From contig JAOJBP010000003.1 of assembly GCA_028228555.1 (NCBI GenBank), positions 1-64,000 of the forward strand: a stretch of 64,000 nucleotides of DNA. Direction: 5' to 3'. Both the position numbers and the translations under genes were made by a program. Origin of the DNA: Candidatus Thioglobus sp. Its GTDB lineage: Bacteria > Pseudomonadota > Gammaproteobacteria > PS1 > Pseudothioglobaceae. A model generated the notes under the pieces. The model did no database searches, was not told where the DNA came from, and was given only the letters and a program-made list of their open reading frames with translations. Positions 8,270 to 17,172 of the stretch are shown here, one piece after another; positions within the stretch are counted from its first letter, which is position 1; every line of letters begins with the position of its first letter.

Positions 8270-8890
8270 CTACTCTCCAAAAATTAAAAAATTGATAACG
8301 CCGCCAAATGCTAAATATAAAAAAATAAGAATTGATACTGTAAATATGGCTTTTTGTGTAATATCCAGATACTGAATTGGCGCTCGAGCTCTTGTTAAAT
8401 CACAAACTTCTCCAGGGCAATGTTTGACTTTGTCTTGATGAAATAGATTATAAATTTTGCAACCGACACAAATACCAAATACCGATTCAAAAAACAACAA
8501 GCTCAAGCATAGGAAACAAGTCAAGATATTAATCGGGCCACGAACATCATTAAGCACAATTAAATAAAACAATATGGCCGCCAAAACAAAGCCAAAACCC
8601 CAGGCCCATCTTTTGGGCTTGGCATCGGTGTATTCTGGCTTTTGGTTGTTAACGATCCAGCGCCCCACAACCATGGATGGTGCGTACTTTGGATTTAAGG
8701 CAATTCGAATAAAAAAATCAAACAAAAAAGCCGATACCATAAGCTTAGTTGGTTCGTTGTTGCCGGTTAAAAAGCCGTTCATGAATGCCATAAAGGCAAA
8801 CAAAAAGACAATACCTGCGGCCGCTCTAACTTCTCGTTCGTTAAAAACGAGGACATCATAGCCGCTAACTTTTTCACCAAATTTGATCAT
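8270..8890 (-). CDS. DUF4395 domain-containing integral membrane protein
   Basis: The 206-residue inner-membrane protein has about four hydrophobic segments, near residues 24-40, 98-113, 117-138 and 180-202. The DUF4395 family features are visible: NEREVRAAAG early, an FDFFIRI segment, LNPKYAPS, and the cysteine-containing GICVGCKIYNL followed by a KHCPGEVC pair. The CxxC and CPG cysteines suggest a thiol-redox or sulfur role, but the family has no established function. It is the first gene of the three-gene unit with the degenerate metallo-beta-lactamase and the small exported protein. Confidence 0.8.
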   Translation of the reverse strand: MIKFGEKVSGYDVLVFNEREVRAAAGIVFLFAFMAFMNGFLTGNNEPTKLMVSAFLFDFFIRIALNPKYAPSMVVGRWIVNNQKPEYTDAKPKRWAWGFGFVLAAILFYLIVLNDVRGPINILTCFLCLSLLFFESVFGICVGCKIYNLFHQDKVKHCPGEVCDLTRARAPIQYLDITQKAIFTVSILIFLYLAFGGVINFLIFGE

Positions 8891-8954
8891 TTTTGCTCGC
8901 TTATTATCACGCTAGTAATCATACACAGATAATAAGGATATAGATGATTTTAAA

Positions 8955-10139
8955 TTAAACTACCTGTCCTGCAGCCCAGCCTGATGACCAAGCCCATTGG
9001 AAGTTATAGCCACCAAGCCAGCCGGTAACATCAACCGTTTCACCAATAAAATAAAGGCCTGGGTGCTTGTTTGATTCCATGGTTTTAGAGGATAGCTCGT
9101 TGGTTTCAACGCCACCTGTACAAACCTCAGCCGTGCGCATGCCTTCTGTACCACTGGGTGATAGCATCCAATTATTCAAGCAATATCCAAAAGCTTTAAG
9201 GTCGTGTTGTTTAATTTCACCCAGGGTTGTATCTGCTATTTTTTTGGCACTTAGTGTATTGGCAAAACGCTCAGCCAAACGCTTAGGAAAGAATTCACCC
9301 AGAATGGTTTTAAGCTCTGCTTTGCCACGTTTTTGCTGCATATCAAGTAAAAATTCACTTGCATCCAGATCGGGCAAAAGGTTGATTTCTATGTAATCAC
9401 CTTTGTGCCAATAGGATGATATTTGTAAAATGGCTGGCCCGCTTAAGCCACGATGTGTGATAAGTAGCGCTTCTCTAAAACTGGCATTGTTACAGCTAAT
9501 CACTGCGTCTAATGAGAGGCCAGAGAGGTCTTTAAAATAGGTGTTAATATCGTGCTGATGAAAAGTAAGTGGCACCAAGGCAGGCTTAAATCCGACTGAT
9601 TTAAGGCCAAACTGTTTGGCTGTTTGCAGGCCAAAATCAGTGGCGCCCATTTTAGGAATACTTGGCCCACCTGTTGCTATGACTAATGATTGAGTTTGGT
9701 AATCGCCATTATTGGTCGTGAGCATATAGCCCTGCTCAGATTTAATGTCGCTGGTTTCGACATTAAGCTCAATATCTGCCCCTTCGCACTCTGATAATAA
9801 TCCTCTTAGGACGGCACTTGATTTTTGATCACAAAATAGTTGTCCTAAGGTTTTTTCAGTCCAAGTGAGCTGGAACGATTCTAATAGGGCAATAAAATCC
9901 CACTGCGTGTAGCGTGATAGTGCTGATTTACAAAAATGAGCGTTGTTTGAAATGAAGGCCTGAGGCTCGATATTTAAGTTTGTAAAATTACAACGACCAC
10001 CTCCAGAAATGAGAATTTTTTTGCCGGCTTTGTTGGCTTTGTCTAGGATTAGCACACTTTTATTGCGCTTTAAAGCTTGTGCGGCGCACATCAAACCTGC
10101 AGCGCCTGCACCAACAATAATCACATCATATTGTTTCAA
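8955..10139 (-). CDS. HI0933/BaiN-family NAD(P)/FAD-dependent oxidoreductase
   Basis: The flavoprotein has an N-terminal FAD fold (YDVIIVGAGAAGLMCAAQAL) and the family signatures GKKILISGGGRCNFTN and GYNFQWAWSSGWAAGQ, typical of HI0933-like proteins of about 390-410 residues. Cellular function is not settled for the family. A TTG at 10137-10139 overlaps the stop of the upstream thioredoxin-fusion gene (TTGA) and starts four codons before the FAD fold, so I prefer it. An ATG at 10181 would add 14 residues and overlap the upstream gene by 46 bases. It is the last gene of the operon running from 12631. Confidence 0.88.
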   Translation of the reverse strand: MKQYDVIIVGAGAAGLMCAAQALKRNKSVLILDKANKAGKKILISGGGRCNFTNLNIEPQAFISNNAHFCKSALSRYTQWDFIALLESFQLTWTEKTLGQLFCDQKSSAVLRGLLSECEGADIELNVETSDIKSEQGYMLTTNNGDYQTQSLVIATGGPSIPKMGATDFGLQTAKQFGLKSVGFKPALVPLTFHQHDINTYFKDLSGLSLDAVISCNNASFREALLITHRGLSGPAILQISSYWHKGDYIEINLLPDLDASEFLLDMQQKRGKAELKTILGEFFPKRLAERFANTLSAKKIADTTLGEIKQHDLKAFGYCLNNWMLSPSGTEGMRTAEVCTGGVETNELSSKTMESNKHPGLYFIGETVDVTGWLGGYNFQWAWSSGWAAGQVV

Positions 10140-11380
10140 AAGAGTTTTTCGATTGTTTTTATAATCACGGGAGAATCCCATTCTAGTGCGCCACGATAAG
10201 TGTAGCGAATGATGGCGTTTTTATCCAAAATAAAATTTGATGGATACGCATACACACCCCAATCTTGGACGGCTTTACCTTCAACGTCTAGTAGGATGGG
10301 TAGATCAAATTTTACATGTTTTTTAAAGTGGCTAATTTCGAGAGATGACTCGCCCACATTAACGGTGATAATTTCAAAATCTTGTTGTTTTAGTTGCTCA
10401 CCAAGTCTAACCAAAGAAGGGATTTCTTTAATACAAGGCTTGCACCAACTTGCCCAAAAATTAAGCAAAATGACTTTGTCTTTATAATCACTCAGTTTCA
10501 CTGTATTGCCATTTAAATCTTTTAGTTGTAAAGCAATGTTTTGTTTACCCTTATAAGGCTTGAGTGTTGGTTCGCTAAAATTAAGACTGACTTTAGTAGT
10601 TTTGCGTTTTGATAATGTTTTTGGTGCAAGTGGGGAAACAGTTGAAAGTAAGTTAGCTGCTTGGCTGTAGATATTGGCCAAATCTGCTTTTACTTTTAGA
10701 TCTAGTTTGGTTAGATCCTCTTCATTGCGCATGTAAAACCCACCACGCACGCCTTTTAATCGGTGCACGAATACTGAACTGCCGCCCAATTTTAAGGCTT
10801 GTAAGATCTCTTCAGCACGGAAATATTTGGTGCTGTATTGGGTTAGAATCATATAAATGGGTAGATTGCTGACTTTAGCAACGTTCACATATTCTGCCTC
10901 AGTACCTAATGCAGGTGCGCCTTTTATTAGATGCGGAGAGTGGAAAATATGGCCTTTTAGGTAAAGGTTATCAGGATGTTGAGTTTGCCATTGATACGCT
11001 GCTTTTAGGGCAAGCTGGGCGCCTCTACCAGAGGTGATAAAGAATAATTTTTTAAAGCCTTTGTCTTGCGTGAGGCTTATCAACTCTACGATATCATCTG
11101 TACTGAATTCGTTGACACTGCTGCGATTCTTAGGCGTCATGTAGCTGGCATGTAAATCAAGCACCCAAACATCGTTTCCATCAAAAGCCAGCTGTTGTGC
11201 TGTTGTAATATGACCTTTACCAAAACCGCGCTCAGATGGAAGATATAGATATAAGGTCTCACCATCGGCTTTAAAAGTATCTGCTAGGATTACTTCACCA
11301 GAGCTGAGTTCAATTTCTATTTTGTCATCAGCAACAACGATGGATGACAAAAAAAAGATTGTGAGTAGAAGCCATTTCAT
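10136..11380 (-). CDS. Exported fusion: alpha/beta-hydrolase-like (DUF3530-like) domain plus TlpA/ResA-type thioredoxin
   Basis: The 414-residue protein has a signal peptide (MKWLLLTIFFLSSIVVA). A middle region of about residues 40-245 resembles an alpha/beta hydrolase: VWVLDLHASY, then a nucleophile-elbow-like ITSGRGAQLAL, then a strand HIFHSPH. The elbow reads SGRG rather than a clean GxSxG, so hydrolytic activity is doubtful. Residues 281-414 form a complete TlpA-like thioredoxin with active site WCKPC (Cys313, Cys316) and the cis-proline segment VYAYPSNFIL. A periplasmic thiol-disulfide role is expected. It overlaps the 83-residue gene before it by 4 bases and is coupled to the flavoprotein after it. 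Confidence 0.82.
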   Translation of the reverse strand: MKWLLLTIFFLSSIVVADDKIEIELSSGEVILADTFKADGETLYLYLPSERGFGKGHITTAQQLAFDGNDVWVLDLHASYMTPKNRSSVNEFSTDDIVELISLTQDKGFKKLFFITSGRGAQLALKAAYQWQTQHPDNLYLKGHIFHSPHLIKGAPALGTEAEYVNVAKVSNLPIYMILTQYSTKYFRAEEILQALKLGGSSVFVHRLKGVRGGFYMRNEEDLTKLDLKVKADLANIYSQAANLLSTVSPLAPKTLSKRKTTKVSLNFSEPTLKPYKGKQNIALQLKDLNGNTVKLSDYKDKVILLNFWASWCKPCIKEIPSLVRLGEQLKQQDFEIITVNVGESSLEISHFKKHVKFDLPILLDVEGKAVQDWGVYAYPSNFILDKNAIIRYTYRGALEWDSPVIIKTIEKLF

Positions 11381-11628
11381 GGGTAGTTATACATGTCCAA
11401 AATATAGTACAAAGTTACGCCTTCAGAGGAGCGAGATGGGCCCAAGACTTTGGCGGCATATAAGTGATTAGCCGTATCTGATTTTTCGATTGCTTGTTCC
11501 AGAGTTTCAACCACTTCAACATTATTTGCAGGCACACGCTCTCGCTTGACACGAGGAATACGCACCACGGCATAGTGCTCGGTGACAACCTTGATTTTGG
11601 GATGTGGATCTAGTGAATAACCTCTCAT
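11377..11628 (-). CDS. Small conserved-looking hypothetical protein (83 residues)
   Basis: This soluble 83-residue protein starts MRGYSLDPHPKIKV and ends LYYILDMYNYP. It has no signal peptide, membrane segment or cysteine, and I recognise no family. Its start lies two bases after the persulfide dioxygenase stop, and its end overlaps the thioredoxin-fusion start by 4 bases. This tight packing supports it as a real gene and suggests a role with the neighbouring sulfur or redox proteins. Confidence 0.65.
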   Translation of the reverse strand: MRGYSLDPHPKIKVVTEHYAVVRIPRVKRERVPANNVEVVETLEQAIEKSDTANHLYAAKVLGPSRSSEGVTLYYILDMYNYP

Positions 11629-11630
11629 AT

Positions 11631-12335
11631 CTACTCGGTAATGATCCTTGATCCACAGACTTGGTTTGAAGGCACGGCAACATGAATTTTTGCTGGAAGT
11701 GATAGCTTCATTGCATCAACACGACGAACAAACTCGGCTTGATCAACGCCGCCACCAATCATTTCATTAAAGGCTTTTTCTTCCCAAATCGAGCTGACTG
11801 TTCGTCCACCATAATCATGTGCTGGATAAACTAATGTTTCCTCTGGTAAAGTGAATAAATATTGGATCGAGTTGTATAGATTTTCAGCAGAGCCGCCTTG
11901 GAAATCACACCGTCCACAGCTTCTGATTAACAATGCATCTCCGGTGAAAACTTTATCATTAATAGCATAAGACATGCAACCACTGGTGTGGCCTGGGGTA
12001 GTCATGGCTTTAATTTTAAATTCACCAAATTCTAATTGCTCGCCATCCTTAATTAAGATATCTGCGCAAGCTACAGGGCTGGCATCACCCAGAACAATTT
12101 GTGCCTGTTTGAATTGGTCTTTTAGTGGGCATGAGCTGGTAATATGGTCTGCATGGATATGCGTTTCAATAATGTATTTAAGCGTTAATCCAAGCTCTTC
12201 AATTAGGCCAATATCTCGCTGTTTGGTTTCGCTAACGGCGTCAATAATAACCGCTTCTTTAGTTTTAGAATCGGCCAATAAATATGTGTAAGTTGAGCTT
12301 TCTTTTTCAAATAAAGGACGGAAAATTAAACTCAT
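11631..12335 (-). CDS. ETHE1-type persulfide dioxygenase (metallo-beta-lactamase fold)
   Basis: The enzyme is expected to oxidise glutathione persulfide to sulfite with molecular oxygen, using mononuclear iron. The 234-residue protein has THIHADH (His59, His61, Asp63, His64), His116 in PGHTSGC, Asp133 in FTGDALL and His173 in YPAHDY. The block [17 protein letters not shown] is diagnostic for ETHE1 and sulfur dioxygenases rather than glyoxalase II. It overlaps the YciI gene start-to-stop by 4 bases. In a sulfur oxidiser it may detoxify persulfides or feed sulfite production; the choice between these is inference. Confidence 0.92.
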   Translation of the reverse strand: MSLIFRPLFEKESSTYTYLLADSKTKEAVIIDAVSETKQRDIGLIEELGLTLKYIIETHIHADHITSSCPLKDQFKQAQIVLGDASPVACADILIKDGEQLEFGEFKIKAMTTPGHTSGCMSYAINDKVFTGDALLIRSCGRCDFQGGSAENLYNSIQYLFTLPEETLVYPAHDYGGRTVSSIWEEKAFNEMIGGGVDQAEFVRRVDAMKLSLPAKIHVAVPSNQVCGSRIITE

Positions 12336-12631
12336 GGTAATACCTTTTTAAATGGCTTAACAATCACACTAGCGTAAGCACCTGATGACATGTATGGATC
12401 AGCATCTGCCCAGGCTTGTGCGTCTGCCAAGCATTCAAACTCTGCAACAACCAGAGAGCCTGTAAACCCTGCTTCGCCAGGTTCGTTGTTGTCGATGGCT
12501 GGATGTGGGCCTGCTAGGATTAAACGACCTTCGCTTTGTAAAATCTTTAAGCGCTCAACATGTGCGGGACGCACTGACATTCTTTTTTCTAATGAATTTT
12601 CTACATCTTGTGAAATAACAGCATATAGCAT
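12332..12631 (-). CDS. YciI family protein
   Basis: The 99-residue protein has a dimeric alpha-beta barrel (ferredoxin-like) fold. It starts [18 protein letters not shown] and has the family's [11 protein letters not shown] segment with its conserved histidine and the [12 protein letters not shown] segment with a conserved aspartate. YciI-like proteins are putative small hydrolases or dehydrochlorinase-like enzymes with no settled general function. It is the first gene of the minus-strand operon that continues with the persulfide dioxygenase, overlapping it by 4 bases. Confidence 0.88.
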   Translation of the reverse strand: MLYAVISQDVENSLEKRMSVRPAHVERLKILQSEGRLILAGPHPAIDNNEPGEAGFTGSLVVAEFECLADAQAWADADPYMSSGAYASVIVKPFKKVLP

Positions 12632-12642
12632 TTAAATTCTCC

Positions 12643-13386
<744 letters not shown>

Positions 13387-13411
13387 CTATTAATTAAAAA
13401 TTAAGCTTAAA

Positions 13412-14242
13412 CTATTCTTGTCTAATCCTTAAATATACTGGATATTTGAAACTACCCTTTTTTGTGAAGCCGTAATATTTGAATGTAATTTTACTACCAA
13501 TAGCTGGCGGGTTTGCTCTGTCTTTATCCTTAAAACCAGAGCCAATTTTTAATTTCTTGCCAGTATCTGTCTGACATAAAACTGATCCCATCATGTTTTG
13601 GTATCTACCTTTTCCTGGCAAAATTTCTAATACGATGCATTCGGTATCAAAGTACTGCTTAACCTTAAGCGCTGAAGGTAGCCGCCCTGTTTGATATAAA
13701 GTATCTGGGTTTCTAACAACAACACCTTCGCCTTTATCGGTGGTAACTTCTTTTAAAAAATCAGCCAACTGACCTTTGGTGTTAATAACTGTTTGAGGAA
13801 TAATTTGAAGATGAGAATTAGGGTTGTCGCGCAAATATTCTTTCAAAACACCCAACCTTTTAAGTAATCCACCCGATTGACCTGGCACTTCAAAGATGTT
13901 GTGTGTAATGCTCTTCCAGCGCTGATTGGAGTTTTTAGATCGTACGATTGAGCTGATATTTTCAAAATCACCGCGCTGCGTCCATAGCTCGCCATCAATA
14001 GCAAATGGTGGGTAATTTTGTGTAAACCATGCGGGCGCATGAATAGGGTTTCCACCGCGACTAACCAGCTCTTTGCCAGTCCAAAATCCACGAATGCCAT
14101 CTAGTTTTTCACTCATTACCCAGCCCATAACATCCTTACTGTCGTCGTAAGTTTTTAGTAAGAATAAATCAGGCTTAGTAGCTAAAGCCACTTGAGCAAG
14201 CATTAAATAAGCGAAAACTAATTTAATACTTGCTTTAATCAC
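13412..14242 (-). CDS. Exported ATP-dependent DNA ligase (LigE-type)
   Basis: The 276-residue minimal DNA ligase has an N-terminal signal peptide (MIKASIKLVFAYLMLAQVALA). The adenylation motif SEKLDGIRGFW has Lys46 as the AMP-accepting lysine. Further nucleotidyltransferase motifs visible are FAIDGELW, EGVVVRNP and ALKVKQY, and a short OB-fold follows (KGRYQNMMGSV onward). ATP-dependent ligases with export signals are known in proteobacteria as LigE and are thought to act in the periplasm, perhaps during DNA uptake. It lies between dapB and kdsA, 7 bases after kdsA. Confidence 0.9.
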   Translation of the reverse strand: MIKASIKLVFAYLMLAQVALATKPDLFLLKTYDDSKDVMGWVMSEKLDGIRGFWTGKELVSRGGNPIHAPAWFTQNYPPFAIDGELWTQRGDFENISSIVRSKNSNQRWKSITHNIFEVPGQSGGLLKRLGVLKEYLRDNPNSHLQIIPQTVINTKGQLADFLKEVTTDKGEGVVVRNPDTLYQTGRLPSALKVKQYFDTECIVLEILPGKGRYQNMMGSVLCQTDTGKKLKIGSGFKDKDRANPPAIGSKITFKYYGFTKKGSFKYPVYLRIRQE

Positions 14243-14249
14243 AGGCTTT

Positions 14250-15083
14250 TTATAGCTCGTCTTCTAAAAAGCCATTTTGCTTAGTAATGTTGTCAATATC
14301 TTGTAAGGTTTTCAGCATGTCTGCCATTCTATGAATAGGGATCATATTTGGGCCGTCACTCAAGGCATTTTCAGGATCTGGATGAGTTTCCATGAAAAAC
14401 CCAGATACGCCAACTGCTGCTGCTGCTCTTGCTAAAACAGGCACCATTTCTCTTTGTCCGCCTGATGTTAAGCCATTGCCGCCAGGTTGTTGCACAGAAT
14501 GTGTAGCATCAAACACAATCGGCCTGCCTGTTGAACGCATGGTAGATAATCCGCGCATATCAGAGACTAAAGTATTGTAACCAAATGAAGTGCCGCGATC
14601 ACAAATGGTGATTTGTTGATTGCCCACTTCAAAAGCTTTATCGACTACATTTTGCATATCCCATGGCGCTTGAAACTGGCCTTTTTTAATATTAACGGGA
14701 ATACCTTGTCTACAAACATTCTGAATAAAATTTGTTTGACGCACTAAAAACGCTGGCGTTTGCATCATATCAACCACACTAGCTACTTCATCAAGAGGCG
14801 TGTCTTCGTGAACATCGGTTAGAACTGGTACGCCAATCTCATCTTTAACTTTTTGTAAAATTCTTAAGCCTTCTTCAACACCAAGACCTCTAAAACTACC
14901 AGTACTTGAGCGATTAGCTTTATCATATGAAGATTTATAAATAAAGTTAATACCTAAATCTTCGGTGACTTTTTTAAGTGTTTCAGCACTCTTCATCGCT
15001 AAGGATTCTGACTCGATAACACAAGGGCCTGAAATCAAAAAAAATGGCTGATCAATACCTATTTCAAAGTCTAATAGCTTCAT
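14250..15083 (-). CDS. kdsA: 3-deoxy-8-phosphooctulonate synthase (Kdo-8-phosphate synthase)
   Basis: KdsA condenses phosphoenolpyruvate with arabinose 5-phosphate for the Kdo sugar of lipopolysaccharide. The 277-residue protein has ISGPCVIES near the start, [30 protein letters not shown] (with the cysteine typical of metal-dependent forms nearby), [11 protein letters not shown] and [12 protein letters not shown]. These are all standard for KdsA. Gram-negative outer membrane synthesis is also represented by kdsB, lpxK and mlaA in this window. Its start lies 69 bases from the divergent trpC. Confidence 0.97.
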   Translation of the reverse strand: MKLLDFEIGIDQPFFLISGPCVIESESLAMKSAETLKKVTEDLGINFIYKSSYDKANRSSTGSFRGLGVEEGLRILQKVKDEIGVPVLTDVHEDTPLDEVASVVDMMQTPAFLVRQTNFIQNVCRQGIPVNIKKGQFQAPWDMQNVVDKAFEVGNQQITICDRGTSFGYNTLVSDMRGLSTMRSTGRPIVFDATHSVQQPGGNGLTSGGQREMVPVLARAAAAVGVSGFFMETHPDPENALSDGPNMIPIHRMADMLKTLQDIDNITKQNGFLEDEL

Positions 15084-15152
15084 GTTATTTCACTGGGTTA
15101 ATAAATTGATAAGGTTAATTATAAGCCAAACAATTCATTAAAATACTGAATC

Positions 15153-15950
15153 ATGACAAATACACCTGACATTCTAAAAAAAATCATTGCTCGCAAAGAG
15201 CAAGAGATTAAAGAGGCGATCAAGATAGTTCCATACAACACAATGATGGAAACTGCTTATGAAGACCGAACAACGCGTGATTTTTATCAAGCATTAAAAG
15301 ATAAAACTGATCTTAAACAAAATGCTATTATTGCTGAAATAAAAAAAGCTTCTCCTTCCAAAGGTGTTTTACGTGAAGATTTTAATGTGGCTGAAATTGC
15401 TAATAGCTATGCAAAACATGGTGCTACTTGTATATCGGTATTAACCGACAAAGATTTTTTCCAAGGCGATGATAAATATGTCGCTGAGGTTAGGTCAGTC
15501 GTCACATTACCTGTATTGCGCAAAGAATTTATCATTGAGCCTTACCAAGTATTTCAATCACGTGTTTTAGGTGCAGACTGTATTCTGCTGATTGCTGCTT
15601 GTTTGGAAGATCAGCGAATGGAAGATTTAGCCATGCTGGCAATTTCTTGCCATATGGATGTTTTAATTGAAGTACACAACCTTGAGGAGCTTAAACGCGT
15701 TCAGGAGCTTCGCTTGCCAATGGTTGGCATTAACAATCGCAACTTGCGCACATTTGACGTTACCTTACAAACAACCATTGATTTACTAGACGCCATTGAT
15801 GATGACACAATAGTCATTACCGAGAGTGGTATTGTTAGTGCGCAGGATGTTAAACTGATGAAAGAACATGATATTCATGCATTTTTAGTGGGTGAAGCAT
15901 TCATGCGCCAAGACAACCCTGGCCAAGCTTTAGAAGATATTTTTGCCTAA
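15153..15950 (+). CDS. trpC: Indole-3-glycerol phosphate synthase
   Basis: TrpC closes the indole ring from carboxyphenylaminodeoxyribulose phosphate in tryptophan synthesis. The 265-residue TIM barrel has the typical ILKKIIARKEQEI start, the catalytic AEIKKASPSKGVLR segment, VLTDKDFFQG, VLRKEFIIEPYQ, VGINNRNLRTF and a TESGI phosphate-binding end. It is monofunctional, with no fused TrpF domain. The usual trpG/trpD partners are not in this window upstream; it is divergent from kdsA. Confidence 0.97.
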   Translation: MTNTPDILKKIIARKEQEIKEAIKIVPYNTMMETAYEDRTTRDFYQALKDKTDLKQNAIIAEIKKASPSKGVLREDFNVAEIANSYAKHGATCISVLTDKDFFQGDDKYVAEVRSVVTLPVLRKEFIIEPYQVFQSRVLGADCILLIAACLEDQRMEDLAMLAISCHMDVLIEVHNLEELKRVQELRLPMVGINNRNLRTFDVTLQTTIDLLDAIDDDTIVITESGIVSAQDVKLMKEHDIHAFLVGEAFMRQDNPGQALEDIFA

Positions 15951-15970
15951 ATGGCACAAGGATACTAATA

Positions 15971-16384
15971 ATGAACACAACAGTTAAATGGATTGATGGC
16001 ATGATGATGGTGGGTGAGTCAGCTAGTGGACATGCCATTGTTATGGACGGACCTGAAGATCTGGGTGGTAAAAATTTAGGCATCCGGCCAATGGAAATGC
16101 TGTTATTAGGGATGGGTGGTTGTACTACGATTGATGTGGTTTCCACCTTGAAAAAAATGCGCGAAGAGGTGCGCGATTGTAGCGTTGAAATAGCAGCTGA
16201 GCGCGCTGACGAACATCCAAAAGTTTTTACTAAAATACATCTGAATTTTATTATTAAAGGTAATAGCCTTAATGAGAAAAAAGTAGAAAAAGCAGTAAGC
16301 TTATCAGCTGATAAATATTGCTCTGCTTCTATCATGCTTGGAAAAATGGCTAATATCACTCATGACTTTATAATCAATGAATAA
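15971..16384 (+). CDS. OsmC family protein (YhfA-like)
   Basis: The 137-residue OsmC/Ohr-fold protein has the two redox cysteines of the family in LGMGGCTTIDVVST and SADKYCSASIM. It starts with the VKWIDGMMMVGES strand. OsmC relatives reduce organic peroxides through these cysteines; YhfA-type members have no firm function. It starts 20 bases after trpC and overlaps the next small membrane gene by 8 bases, so the three genes are probably co-transcribed. Confidence 0.9.
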   Translation: MNTTVKWIDGMMMVGESASGHAIVMDGPEDLGGKNLGIRPMEMLLLGMGGCTTIDVVSTLKKMREEVRDCSVEIAAERADEHPKVFTKIHLNFIIKGNSLNEKKVEKAVSLSADKYCSASIMLGKMANITHDFIINE

Positions 16385-16598
16385 TTTTTGGGGATGGATC
16401 GGAACAGTCACGGGCATAATAGGTGCGGTGTTTGTTGCTCTAAACTTTGAATACTCGAAGTTTGGTTATATATCGTTTATGATATCTGCGATTACTTGGA
16501 CTATCCAGGGCGCTAAAAATAAAGACAAATCATTAGTATTTTTAAACTCTGTTTTTATCTGTGTTAACGGACTAGGTATCTATCGTTGGTTTTTCTAA
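16377..16598 (+). CDS. Small two- to three-segment membrane protein, unknown function
   Basis: The 73-residue, very hydrophobic protein starts MNNFWGWIGTVTGIIGAVFVALN and has further membrane segments around FGYISFMISAITWTIQG and VFLNSVFICVNGLGIYRWFF. The layout resembles small half-transporter-like proteins, but I cannot name a family. Its ATG overlaps the OsmC-like stop by 8 bases and its end overlaps the next gene by 13 bases, which supports translation. Confidence 0.6.
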   Translation: MNNFWGWIGTVTGIIGAVFVALNFEYSKFGYISFMISAITWTIQGAKNKDKSLVFLNSVFICVNGLGIYRWFF

Positions 16599-17014
16599 AG
16601 CCTTCTGTTTATTTAATTTCAAGTGTTATTATGGCACTAAGTACGATGACTTTCGCTGAAGGTATTCAAGAAAAAATTGCTGATATTACTCAAAGCATTG
16701 AGTCTATTAATAATGATATTTTAGATCTTGAAGTAAGCTATGAGCTTGATGAGGGTGGTATTGATATCAATCAAGACTTGGCTGATATTAGTAATGAACT
16801 GCTTTATCACGAATACTCAATTGGTACACCAATAGACGGAAATAGCAACTGGAATGAATCAGAGCAAATGATTCTTGATGCAAAAATTAAACTTCAAGCC
16901 CTGCAAGAAAAAATCAAACTCGAGGGTGATTGGGGGCAATTACGTTTTCGGGTAATTGACTTTAAAGGAGAAGACCCTGGCCAGCTAAAGCTCAGATACA
17001 ACTACGGTTTTTAA
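16586..17014 (+). CDS. Exported protein of unknown function (142 residues)
   Basis: The frame opens with a TTG at 16586; an in-frame ATG at 16631 is possible but would cut the signal peptide short. The N-terminus KPSVYLISSVIMALSTMTFA looks like a signal peptide. The mature part begins with a heptad-like helical stretch (IQEKIADITQSIESINNDIL) and has a second helix (LQALQEKIKLEG) before a strand-rich end. No cysteines or known domain are seen. It is probably periplasmic, last in the trpC transcript, just before tRNA-Ser. Confidence 0.55.
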   Translation: MVFLKPSVYLISSVIMALSTMTFAEGIQEKIADITQSIESINNDILDLEVSYELDEGGIDINQDLADISNELLYHEYSIGTPIDGNSNWNESEQMILDAKIKLQALQEKIKLEGDWGQLRFRVIDFKGEDPGQLKLRYNYGF

Positions 17015-17039
17015 AACTATCCCCTTAAAATAATTAGCG

Positions 17040-17045
17040 TATAAT
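17040..17045 (+). promoter_or_regulatory. Probable -10 box of the tRNA-Ser promoter
   Basis: A perfect TATAAT lies 12 bases before the mature 5' end of tRNA-Ser. The matching -35 position (CTATCC) is poor. The context is AT-rich, so the call rests on the -10 sequence and its spacing to the tRNA. Confidence 0.4.
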
Positions 17046-17057
17046 ATTTTTTTTCAT

Positions 17058-17149
17058 GGAGAGTTGGCTGAGCGGTTGAAAGCGCGCCCCTGCTAAGGGT
17101 GTAAAGGGTTTATCCCCTTTCGAGGGTTCGAATCCCTCACTCTCCGCCA
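17058..17149 (+). tRNA. tRNA-Ser (anticodon GCT)
   Basis: A class II tRNA with a long variable arm. The acceptor stem GGAGAGT (17058-17064) pairs with ACTCTCC (17139-17145), followed by discriminator G and an encoded CCA. The anticodon stem-loop reads CCCCTGCTAAGGG with anticodon GCT. The variable arm pairs AAAGGG with CCCCTTT, and the T arm reads GAGGGTTCGAATCCCTC. It decodes AGC and AGT. Confidence 0.97.
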
Positions 17150-17172
17150 TTATTTAAAAAATTCTTATCCAT

